39,804 nucleotides of DNA from positions 1-39,804 of the forward strand of contig JABSSB010000124.1 of assembly GCA_013214715.1 (NCBI GenBank), in the 5' to 3' direction. Under the pieces are notes generated by a model. It worked only from the letters and a program-made list of their open reading frames with translations, made no database searches and was not told where the DNA came from. Within the stretch, counting starts at the first letter, position 1, and each line of letters opens with the position of its first letter. The DNA is from Paracoccaceae bacterium (GTDB lineage: Bacteria > Pseudomonadota > Alphaproteobacteria > Rhodobacterales > Rhodobacteraceae). Shown in pieces: positions 1 through 7,471 of this stretch. A program made the position numbers and the translations under genes.

Positions 1-677
1 GGGCTTTGGTAGCGCCGCTGGCGGCAATCGGAGTTCTGAGCATCGGGTTTTCGCTGGTGTTGCGATCACCGTCTTTGGGGAACTCGTTTCTGTTGTTTTT
101 TGCCTCTGGCTACATGACGTTTCAATTCTATTTGACACTATCAAACGTTGTTGGGCGCGCTATCTGGTTTTCAAAGCCGCTGCTGCGTTACCCGGCGGTG
201 ACCTGGCTGGACGCGGTCGTAGCGCGGGCTGCGCTGAATTTTCTCACGTCTTTTCTGGTCGCCCTGATCCTGATGATTGGCGTGATCGTTGCAATTGGGT
301 ATCGCGCCCCCATCGACCCGGCCAAGGTCATCGAAGCTTTTGCTTTGGCCGCATTTCTTGGAGTGGGTGTTGGGTTGGTCAATTGCGTGTTGATGGGGCT
401 TTATCCGATTTGGGAAGTGATATGGAGCGTGCTCACGCGCCCTTTGTTCCTCGCTTCGGCGATTTTCTATATTTACGAAGACTTGCCGGGCTTGGCGCAG
501 GATATTCTGTATTTCAATCCTTTGGTGCATCTGACCGGCTTGGCCCGGTCTGGGATATATCCGGGATATCACCCTGAATATGTGCAGGTTTGGTTTCCGC
601 TGTTGCTCTCGCTGTTTCTGACCATGCTCGGGTTGATCTTGTTGCGGCGCTATTACCGTGAAATTCTTCAGCGGTGA
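1..677 (+). CDS. ABC-2 type polysaccharide export permease, 5' truncated by window edge
   Basis: Inner-membrane permease of an ABC-2 exporter, most like the KpsM/Wzm type that moves capsular or other surface polysaccharide out of the cytoplasm. The reading frame is open from the first bases, with a codon at 3-5 and no credible start or ribosome site. About 223 residues are visible, while the family is usually about 260, so roughly 40 N-terminal residues lie outside the window. Visible features are several hydrophobic helices, a conserved stretch around 'LLRYPAVTWLDA', and a basic C-terminus (RRYYREILQR) typical of this family. The stop is followed 18 bases later by the ATG of the next gene, so the two may be cotranscribed. 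The polysaccharide substrate cannot be told from this fragment. Confidence 0.75.
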   Translation, partial: ALVAPLAAIGVLSIGFSLVLRSPSLGNSFLLFFASGYMTFQFYLTLSNVVGRAIWFSKPLLRYPAVTWLDAVVARAALNFLTSFLVALILMIGVIVAIGYRAPIDPAKVIEAFALAAFLGVGVGLVNCVLMGLYPIWEVIWSVLTRPLFLASAIFYIYEDLPGLAQDILYFNPLVHLTGLARSGIYPGYHPEYVQVWFPLLLSLFLTMLGLILLRRYYREILQR

Positions 678-695
678 TTGGTGGAGGGTAAGTTG

Positions 696-1547
696 ATGCA
701 TATGACGCATGTCACCAATCAGGGTGGGCTGGCCGTTGTCACGGGGGCGGCGCATGGTCTGGGTGCCGCAGCAGCGCTGGCCTGGGCAAGCCGGGGTCTT
801 GATCCGGTGCTGATTGATCTTGATCCAGATGCTCTGGACGCCACTGCGACAAGGATTCGGGAGGCCTGCCCCGAACGCCAGGTGCAAACGCGGGTCTGCG
901 ATGTCGCGGACGGTGCCGCCTTGTGCGCGGTTGCGGATGAGCTGGCCGCAACGGCGCCCGTGGCTGTGCTGATGAACAATGCAGGTATGGCGCGGCCTTC
1001 CAAAAGCTGGGAAGAGCCTGAAGCATGGGCGCAGATCCTTGCAGTGAACCTGATGGGGGTTCTGAACGGGCAGATGGCCTTTGTGCCGCACATGGTCCGC
1101 GCCGCGCGCCCGGCGATGGTGATCAACACAGGGTCGAAACAGGGGATCACAATGCCGCCGGGCAACCCGGCCTACAATGTCTCCAAAGCCGGGGTCAAAG
1201 CCATGACCGAGGCGTTGGCACATGACCTGCGCAGCGCCGAGGTTCCGGTGACCGCACATCTTTTCGTGCCCGGTTTCGTGTATTCAAACATGATTGCGCG
1301 GTTCGTCCCGGAAAAACCGGCCTCGGCATGGACGCCTGAGCAGACGGTGGACTATCTGCTGTCGCGCCTTGAGGCAGGTGATTTCTATGTGCTCTGCCCC
1401 GACAACGACGTCACCCCGGAGCGTGACAAGGCACGGGTTGCCTGGGCCATGGGCGACATGCTTAAGAACCGGCCCGCCCTGTCGCGCTGGCACCCGGACT
1501 GGGCGGACGCTTTTGCCGCCCATGAGCGTAACGCGCAGGACAGCTGA
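696..1547 (+). CDS. short-chain dehydrogenase/reductase (SDR) family oxidoreductase
   Basis: NAD(P)-dependent oxidoreductase of the classical SDR family. The Rossmann glycine motif TGAAHGLG lies near the N-terminus, the NNAG motif is in the middle, and the catalytic YNVSK (YxxxK) follows a serine in 'NTGSKQG'. Length of about 283 residues is normal. I chose ATG 696 because GGAGGG at 683-688 sits 7 bases upstream; an earlier TTG at 678 has no ribosome site. It lies 18 bases after the export permease. Substrate is unknown: the C-terminal substrate-binding part has no signature I recognise. It may act on a sugar or lipid linked to the exported polysaccharide, but that is only inferred from position. 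Confidence 0.85.
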   Translation: MHMTHVTNQGGLAVVTGAAHGLGAAAALAWASRGLDPVLIDLDPDALDATATRIREACPERQVQTRVCDVADGAALCAVADELAATAPVAVLMNNAGMARPSKSWEEPEAWAQILAVNLMGVLNGQMAFVPHMVRAARPAMVINTGSKQGITMPPGNPAYNVSKAGVKAMTEALAHDLRSAEVPVTAHLFVPGFVYSNMIARFVPEKPASAWTPEQTVDYLLSRLEAGDFYVLCPDNDVTPERDKARVAWAMGDMLKNRPALSRWHPDWADAFAAHERNAQDS

Positions 1548-1655
1548 AAAGGCTTTGGCTCAACTTGCAAACATTTCCTAACCGGGCATTCACGCGTCGG
1601 TAACTTCTTCGACTGCATCCTGTCTTCGGGTGAAAAGACATGAGTGGTGGAGCAG

Positions 1656-2492
1656 ATGGTTGCAGATAATGAACTGCGTCCGATAATCGTCAAACGTAAA
1701 AAGGTCGTGGCCGGACACGGGCATCACGGCGGCGCCTGGAAGGTGGCTTATGCGGATTTTGTGACCGCGATGATGGCCTTTTTCCTGCTGATGTGGCTGG
1801 TCAGCGCCACAACCCAAACGCAGCGCAGCGGGTTGGCAGATTACTTCAGCCCGACCGTTCCGCTTTACGAGGTCTCCGGTGGAGGGGATGGCGCGATGAG
1901 TGGCGACAGCCCCTTTGCCAACGATGAGATGCCGCATGACGGTGCGGGCGCGACGCAGGAAAAAACCCAGGACGCACGGCAGGCGCGCGGTGAGACAGGC
2001 GTGGACCTGGACAGTGAGCGCAGCAAGGCCGAGTTTGACCCGGCCGCGATCGACGAAAAGCTGTATGGGCTGGGCGGCGAAAGCCTTGAGGCCGACGAGT
2101 TGCTGAAACACATCGTCACACGTGTCACCGATGAGGGGTTTGTCATCGATATTCACGCCCGCCCCGGTCACCCGCTGTTTCTGCAAGGCGGAGCCGCGCC
2201 GACAGAAACACTCAGCCGTATCGTGACCATGATCAGCAACGTCATTGACGACACGAGCAATGATATCGAAGTGGGTGCGCATTTGCGCTCGGTCCCGGTG
2301 GTTATGGCCGAAAATCCGGTCTGGGATCTGTCGTCTGCCCGTGCGGATCGAGTGCGGCTGATGCTGGAAGGCGATGGCATTCCGCCCGTCCGGATGCGCC
2401 GGATCACCGGCCATGCTGACCGGACCCCAATCGAAGCCAATCCGATGGACCTGCGCAACAACCGCATCGAAATCACCCTGCTGCGCTATTGA
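1656..2492 (+). CDS. motB: flagellar motor stator protein MotB
   Basis: Stator subunit of the flagellar motor. With MotA it forms the ion channel anchored to peptidoglycan. The N-terminus has the family block HHGGAWKVAYADFVTAMMAF, including the conserved channel aspartate (D34 from this start), within one membrane helix. An acidic linker of about 100 residues follows, then an OmpA-like peptidoglycan-binding domain ending in 'GHADRTPIEANPMDLRNNRI'. Length of 278 residues is typical. ATG 1656 has GGAG 3 bases upstream, which is tight; GTG 1644 in the same frame is the alternative and would add four residues. motA is not in the window, so the stator partner is encoded elsewhere. The gene heads a plus-strand run of hook genes. 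Confidence 0.93.
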   Translation: MVADNELRPIIVKRKKVVAGHGHHGGAWKVAYADFVTAMMAFFLLMWLVSATTQTQRSGLADYFSPTVPLYEVSGGGDGAMSGDSPFANDEMPHDGAGATQEKTQDARQARGETGVDLDSERSKAEFDPAAIDEKLYGLGGESLEADELLKHIVTRVTDEGFVIDIHARPGHPLFLQGGAAPTETLSRIVTMISNVIDDTSNDIEVGAHLRSVPVVMAENPVWDLSSARADRVRLMLEGDGIPPVRMRRITGHADRTPIEANPMDLRNNRIEITLLRY

Positions 2493-2518
2493 AGGACAAA
2501 CAGGCAAGATTTTAATTG

Positions 2519-2533
2519 TTAGGGGGGTGTTAA
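2519..2533. promoter_or_regulatory. possible CtrA box upstream of flgE
   Basis: TTAG-N7-TTAA, one mismatch from the CtrA consensus TTAA-N7-TTAA, in the motB-flgE gap about 65 bases before the flgE start. CtrA controls motility in several Rhodobacterales. Assignment is by pattern only. Confidence 0.35.
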
Positions 2534-2595
2534 GCCGGATGGTCTAGCTGTGATGGGGACAAGAGCCCAGAGGCAGCAGCAGAAAGGCGCCCCCC

Positions 2596-3882
2596 ATGTC
2601 CCTATCCTCGTCGCTCAACGCCGGTGTGTCCGGTCTAGCCACGAATTCCAGCCGTCTGGCTACGATTTCCGACAATATTTCTAACTCGTCGACCTTCGGC
2701 TACAAAAAGGTCGAGACGGAGTTTCACTCGCTCGTCATTGCGGGAACTTACACGGCGGGGGGGGTGCGCTCCACGGTCGAGAGGAATGTGGATGCCAAAG
2801 GCACCTTGATCTCGACCGGCAACGCGACGGATCTGGCCGTGGCGGGGCGTGGTTTCCTGCCGGTCGCCTCGCGCACCGATGTGGTCAGCGGCGGTGATTT
2901 TCAGATGCAGATGACCTCGACCGGGTCATTCAAACTGGATCAAAACGGCTATTTGCGGTCGCCATCTGATCTGTTGTTGCTGGGCTGGCCCGCGGATGCG
3001 GACGGCACGATCCCGCAATTGCCACGCAGTTCTGACAGTGGTCTTGAGCCGATTCAGGTCAATCTGAATGCCGTATCGGGAGAGCCGACAACCGCCATGA
3101 CCCTGGCCGTGAACCTGCCCGCCACCGAGACCGAAGCAGGGGCAAGCGGTGCTGCGCAGGAAATGCTTCTGGAATATTACGACAATCTTGGCGCTTCACA
3201 GAGCATCACCGCCACCTTCACACCTTCGGTGCCGGGGGCCGGTCAGTCCAACGAATGGACGGTGGAGCTTTACGATAGCGCTTCTGCCGCCGTGGTTGGG
3301 GATTATACGCTGACCTTTGATGACAGCCGCACCGATGGCGGCACGCTGGCCTCGGTCGTGACCAATGCGGGTGGCGCCTATGATCCGGCCACAGGGTCGG
3401 TCATCGTGACAGTGGATGGCGGGCCGATTGAAATCACCTTTGGCCAGATCGGGGACCCAGTTGGCATGACGCAGCTTGGCGACCGGTTTGCGCCGGTTAA
3501 TCTGGACAAGGATGGAGCCCCGGTTGGCAATATGCTGAGCCTTGAGGTCGATAGCGCTGGCTATGTCTATGCGCTGTATGACAGCGGCATTACCCGCACG
3601 ATCTATCAGGTTCCTCTGGTTGATGTACCCAATGTGAACGGGTTGATGGCGCTGAACAACCAAAGCTTCATCCCGTCGTCGGATAGTGGCGACTTCTTCC
3701 TGTGGGATGCCGGAACTGGCCCGACCGGGGAGATGGTGCCATTCGCCCGTGAAGAATCGACGACCGATGTGGCGGAAGAGCTGACATCCATGATCCAGAC
3801 CCAACGGGCCTATTCCTCCAATGCGAAGGTCATCCAGACCGTGGATGAGATGCTGCAGGAAACCACCAATATCAAACGCTGA
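2596..3882 (+). CDS. flgE: flagellar hook protein FlgE
   Basis: Builds the curved hook that joins the rod to the filament, exported through the flagellar type III apparatus. The N-terminal rod/hook signature 'SLNAGVSGLATNSSRLATIS' with 'NISNSSTFGYKK' is present, and the C-terminal coiled-coil motif 'MIQTQRAYSSNAKVIQTVDEM' closes the protein. These N- and C-terminal helices pair in all axial proteins. The 428-residue length fits alphaproteobacterial FlgE, and the variable middle (about 120-330) would face outward. The gene follows motB by 103 bases, a gap that carries a possible CtrA-like box, and is followed 27 bases later by flgK. There is no sigma-54-type GG-N10-GC element that I could recognise in front of it. 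Confidence 0.95.
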   Translation: MSLSSSLNAGVSGLATNSSRLATISDNISNSSTFGYKKVETEFHSLVIAGTYTAGGVRSTVERNVDAKGTLISTGNATDLAVAGRGFLPVASRTDVVSGGDFQMQMTSTGSFKLDQNGYLRSPSDLLLLGWPADADGTIPQLPRSSDSGLEPIQVNLNAVSGEPTTAMTLAVNLPATETEAGASGAAQEMLLEYYDNLGASQSITATFTPSVPGAGQSNEWTVELYDSASAAVVGDYTLTFDDSRTDGGTLASVVTNAGGAYDPATGSVIVTVDGGPIEITFGQIGDPVGMTQLGDRFAPVNLDKDGAPVGNMLSLEVDSAGYVYALYDSGITRTIYQVPLVDVPNVNGLMALNNQSFIPSSDSGDFFLWDAGTGPTGEMVPFAREESTTDVAEELTSMIQTQRAYSSNAKVIQTVDEMLQETTNIKR

Positions 3883-3909
3883 TCGCCTGAGTGATCCAAG
3901 GGGGCTACC

Positions 3910-5361
3910 ATGTCACTGACAGCCGCAATTCACGGCGCGATGAGCGGGCTCAAAGCCGCCAGCCGTGGCACGCAGATCGTGTCAGAGAATATCTCGAACG
4001 CGACCAACCCCGATTATGCACGCCGGTCACTGGCGCTGGGCGCCAGCGCGATTGCCGGCCCGGGGGTGCGGGTGCTGGGTGTGAACCGGCATGCAGACCC
4101 CGTGCTATTGGCTGGAAAGCGGGATGCAGATGCCGAATTTGCTGCCGCCAAGATCGCATCGGATTTCTGGACAGAGGCGCAACGCCTTGTCGGCGCGCCC
4201 GAGGAAGAAGGCACGCTTGCCGCGCAGTTGAACCAGTTTGAATCCGCCTTGATTGCGACTGCGTCCATGCCGGACTCGGCGTCGCGTCTGGATATTCTGG
4301 CGCAAACTGCTTCGGATCTGGCCTCTGGCCTGGTGACAGCTTCCGAAGGGGTGCAGGATTTGCGGACCCGCGCGGATCGTGACATCGCTTTGCAGGTCGA
4401 CCAGTTGAATACGGCCCTGCAGGATGTGGCCAAGCTGAACAAACGCATCCGGTATACGGCCGCAAATGGCGGTTCGATTGCGGGGTTGCAGGATCAGCGG
4501 CAGGCGCGCGTTGACGCGATCAATGAGATTGTGCCCATCAACGTGATAGATCGCGGGGACGGGGTGATCGCCCTTTATTCCGACGGCGGCGCGATCCTGC
4601 TGGATGGGTCCGCAGTCGAGATCGGCTTTACACCGGTCAATCTTGTGACGCCGTACATGACCCAAAGCAATGGCCTGCTGGGTGGGCTGACCTTGAACGG
4701 GTCTCCGATTGCGTCGGGCCCGGATCGTCATGCTTTGCCCGGTGGATCTCTTGCTGCGCTGTTTGATCTGCGCGACAGGCTTGGAGTGCAGATGCAGGAT
4801 GATCTGGACATTGTGGCGCGCGATCTTGTGGAGCGGTTTCAGGATACCGGTCTTGACCCAACTCTGGCGGCGACGGATCCGGGGCTGTTCACGGACGCTG
4901 GCGCGCGGTTTGACCCTGTGGATGCTTTGGGGCTGAGCTATCGATTGAGTTTGAATACGCTTGTCGATCCTTCTGGGACTGCAGAAACCTGGCGCTTGCG
5001 GGATGGTTTGGGAGCAGCTGCGCCCGGATCTGTCGGGGATGCGAGCCTGTTGCAGGCCTATTCCGATGCGCTGCTGGACCAGCGCGCGCCGTCGCAAACC
5101 AGCTTTGGCACCGCTCTGGAGGATTCGGCCGGCATGATGGAAACACTTTTGTCGCGGGTGAGCAGTTCGCTGAATTCGGCCACGGCGCAGCGCAGCTTTG
5201 CCACGGCTGCACAGTCCGAAATGACCCGAATTGTCTATGAACAGGGTGTAGACACCGATGCTGAACTACAAACGCTTCTGGTTCTGGAAAAAGCCTATGC
5301 TGCCAATGCCAAGATCATTGAAACGGCCGACGAACTGCTCGACGCTTTGCTGAGGATCTGA
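3910..5361 (+). CDS. flgK: flagellar hook-associated protein 1 (HAP1) FlgK
   Basis: First junction protein between hook and filament. The N-terminus 'AIHGAMSGLKAASRGTQIVS' followed by 'NISNATNPDYARRSL' is the FlgK version of the axial-protein motif. The C-terminus 'LVLEKAYAANAKIIETADEL' is the matching partner helix. The segment near residues 155-215 ('DQLNTALQDVAKLNKRIR' and 'LQDQRQARVDAINEIV') matches the conserved FlgK core. At 483 residues it is on the short side of the family, probably through a reduced surface domain. It lies between flgE and flgL, with only 3 bases before flgL, which supports one hook-completion transcript. Confidence 0.95.
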   Translation: MSLTAAIHGAMSGLKAASRGTQIVSENISNATNPDYARRSLALGASAIAGPGVRVLGVNRHADPVLLAGKRDADAEFAAAKIASDFWTEAQRLVGAPEEEGTLAAQLNQFESALIATASMPDSASRLDILAQTASDLASGLVTASEGVQDLRTRADRDIALQVDQLNTALQDVAKLNKRIRYTAANGGSIAGLQDQRQARVDAINEIVPINVIDRGDGVIALYSDGGAILLDGSAVEIGFTPVNLVTPYMTQSNGLLGGLTLNGSPIASGPDRHALPGGSLAALFDLRDRLGVQMQDDLDIVARDLVERFQDTGLDPTLAATDPGLFTDAGARFDPVDALGLSYRLSLNTLVDPSGTAETWRLRDGLGAAAPGSVGDASLLQAYSDALLDQRAPSQTSFGTALEDSAGMMETLLSRVSSSLNSATAQRSFATAAQSEMTRIVYEQGVDTDAELQTLLVLEKAYAANAKIIETADELLDALLRI

Positions 5362-5364
5362 TCC

Positions 5365-6369
5365 ATGACTCTGACTTCGATTGGCGATCTGGCCACACAA
5401 CTGATTATTCGAAACCGCAACACCGCTTTGCGGAGTGAGTTGCAAACGCTGACCGATGAGCTCAGTACAGGTGTGACCCATGATGTGCACGCCCGTGTTG
5501 GTGGCGACTATTCCTACCTGGCGCAGATCGATCGCGATCTGGAACGTTTGGAGGGGTATAGCCTCGCCGCCGGGGAAACGACGGTGATGTTTGCGGCCGC
5601 AAATCAAGCCGTGTCACGGGTGACCGATTTGATGGTGGACTTGGCTGATGATCTGATTGCCCCGGTGCAATTGACCGGCGCGACGCAGGGACGACTGGCC
5701 GTTGAGGCGCGCGAGATGCTGCGCGAATCCATGGCCTCACTCAGTGTGCAATCCGCCGGGCGTTTTGTATTTTCGGGCAAGGATGTGGACGCAGCCCCGC
5801 TGGCGGATGTGGATGACCTTTTGACAGATCTGTCGGCGGCCATCGCAGCGGAAACCAATGCCGCGGATATTCTCACCGCGGCAGAGGCATGGTTTGACGA
5901 CCCAACCGGCTTTGATGCCGTGGTTTACGGGGGAGCCAACGCGTCGCTGGACCCGATCCGTGTCGGCATCAATGCTGAGGTGGACATGTCTGTGCGGGCC
6001 GATGATGATCGGTTCAAACGCGCGTTTCGTACGATGGCGCTCACGTCATTGATGACCGATACGACGCTTGGCTTTTCGGATGCCACGATCCTAGACCTCT
6101 CCAATTTGCTCTTGTCCGAAACTCTGGCTGCGCAAACGGATTTGTCTGGCCTTCAGGCGGATCTGGGCTTCGCGACTGAACGATTGTCCATCCATGCTGA
6201 TCGCAACACGTCCGAAACGCTGGCCCTGACCTATGCCCGCGGTGAACTTCTGGCTGCCAATCCCTATGAAACGGCGGTGGCTTTGCAGAATGTGCAGACG
6301 CAGTTGGACAGCTTTTATACGGTTCTGTCACGGTCTTCGGGCCTGTCTTTGGTGAATTACCTGTCATGA
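5365..6369 (+). CDS. flgL: flagellar hook-associated protein 3 (HAP3) FlgL
   Basis: Second hook-filament junction protein, adjoining flagellin. It has a flagellin-like N-terminal helix ('LATQLIIRNRNTALRSELQT' and 'LTDELSTGVTHDV'), a 'QSAGRFVFSGKDVDAAPL' block typical of FlgL, and a flagellin-like C-terminal helix ending in 'YETAVALQNVQTQLDSFYTV'. Length of 334 residues is usual. The start lies 3 bases after the flgK stop. Its stop overlaps the flgI start by 4 bases (ATGA), so translation of flgL and flgI is probably coupled. No anomalies seen. Confidence 0.94.
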   Translation: MTLTSIGDLATQLIIRNRNTALRSELQTLTDELSTGVTHDVHARVGGDYSYLAQIDRDLERLEGYSLAAGETTVMFAAANQAVSRVTDLMVDLADDLIAPVQLTGATQGRLAVEAREMLRESMASLSVQSAGRFVFSGKDVDAAPLADVDDLLTDLSAAIAAETNAADILTAAEAWFDDPTGFDAVVYGGANASLDPIRVGINAEVDMSVRADDDRFKRAFRTMALTSLMTDTTLGFSDATILDLSNLLLSETLAAQTDLSGLQADLGFATERLSIHADRNTSETLALTYARGELLAANPYETAVALQNVQTQLDSFYTVLSRSSGLSLVNYLS

Positions 6370-7463
6370 GAATGCTTTGGATCCTTGTCCTGACCTGCCT
6401 GATGCCAACCTTGGCTGTGGCCTCTCCGATCCGGTTGAAGGACCTCGTCGAATTCGACGGCGTGCGAGGTAACGATCTGGTTGGCTACGGGTTGGTGGTT
6501 GGGTTGAACGGCACTGGGGACGGGCTGCGCAATTCGCCCTTCACCGAAGAGATTATGACCAATATTCTGGAACGCCTCGGCGTGAATGTGACCGGAGAAA
6601 GGTTTCGCCCCAACAATGTCGCCGCTGTTCTGGTCACAGCTGTCTTGCCGCCCTTCTCTCGGGTGGGCAGTCAGATTGACGTAACAGTCTCTGCAATTGG
6701 CGATTCAAAAAGCCTCTTGGGGGGGACGTTGATCATGACGCCGCTTAAGGCCGCCGATGGTCAGATTTATGCTGTATCTCAAGGCACGGTGCTTGCCGGG
6801 GGCGCCTCCGCTGAAGGCGATGCGGCTTCGCTCGTGACAGGTGTACCGACATCGGGGATCATCCCATCCGGCGCGCGGGTCGAACGGGAGATTGAATTTG
6901 ACCTGGCCAGTATCGGAACGCTGCGACTAGCCCTGCGCGACCCTGATTTCACAACCGCCTTGCGCATCGAATCCGAACTCAATCGGAGTTTTGGCCGCGC
7001 TGTCGCGGTGATGCGGGATTCCGGCACCGTGGAGGTCGATGTCGGCGCCACGCGCGCGGCGTCGACGGCACATGCAATCGGGCGATTGGAAAACATCCTT
7101 GTGGAACCGGAACGCAAAGCCCGGATCGTGATCGATCAAAGGTCAGGGACCATTGTGATGGGCGATGACGTGCGTTTGTCGCGTGTGGCGGTGTCTCAAG
7201 GCAATCTGACGATCAAAGTGGAGGAAGCGCCCCTGGTCGTTCAGCCCAATCCTTTCGCAGATGGCGAAACCGTGGTTGTCCCACGCACGGATGTCGCTTT
7301 GGAGGAGGATGGCGTATCTCTTGCGGAAGTCCCGGAAAGCACGACACTGTCTGAAGTTGTTGCCGGGCTGAACGCTTTGGGCGTGTCTCCCCGAGATATG
7401 ATCGACATATTGAAAAGCCTGAAGGCGGCCGGCGCTCTCCATGCCGAATTTGTCATTAGGTAA
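6366..7463 (+). CDS. flgI: flagellar P-ring protein FlgI
   Basis: Forms the P ring in the peptidoglycan layer around the distal rod. A Sec signal peptide (about residues 1-19, ending VAS) precedes the mature start 'PIRLKDLVEFDGVRGNDLVG'. The family block 'GYGLVVGLNGTGDG' and the C-terminal 'NALGVSPRDMIDILKSLKAA' leave little doubt. Length of 365 residues is normal. It overlaps flgL by 4 bases and is the last gene of the plus-strand block, converging on the minus-strand kinase gene with an 8-base gap and no room for an independent terminator. Its ring partner FlgH and chaperone FlgA are encoded in the opposite-strand operon farther along. Confidence 0.96.
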   Translation: MRMLWILVLTCLMPTLAVASPIRLKDLVEFDGVRGNDLVGYGLVVGLNGTGDGLRNSPFTEEIMTNILERLGVNVTGERFRPNNVAAVLVTAVLPPFSRVGSQIDVTVSAIGDSKSLLGGTLIMTPLKAADGQIYAVSQGTVLAGGASAEGDAASLVTGVPTSGIIPSGARVEREIEFDLASIGTLRLALRDPDFTTALRIESELNRSFGRAVAVMRDSGTVEVDVGATRAASTAHAIGRLENILVEPERKARIVIDQRSGTIVMGDDVRLSRVAVSQGNLTIKVEEAPLVVQPNPFADGETVVVPRTDVALEEDGVSLAEVPESTTLSEVVAGLNALGVSPRDMIDILKSLKAAGALHAEFVIR

Positions 7464-7471
7464 GGCCGTTC

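Noticed and set aside
171..1259. 362-codon open frame opposite the permease and SDR genes
   Set aside because: Composition rich in His, Arg, Gln and Pro, no motif, and it covers two recognised genes.
1562..1577. Possible sigma-54 promoter (TGGC...TTGC) before motB
   Set aside because: Spacing between GG and GC is 8 bases, not the required 10.
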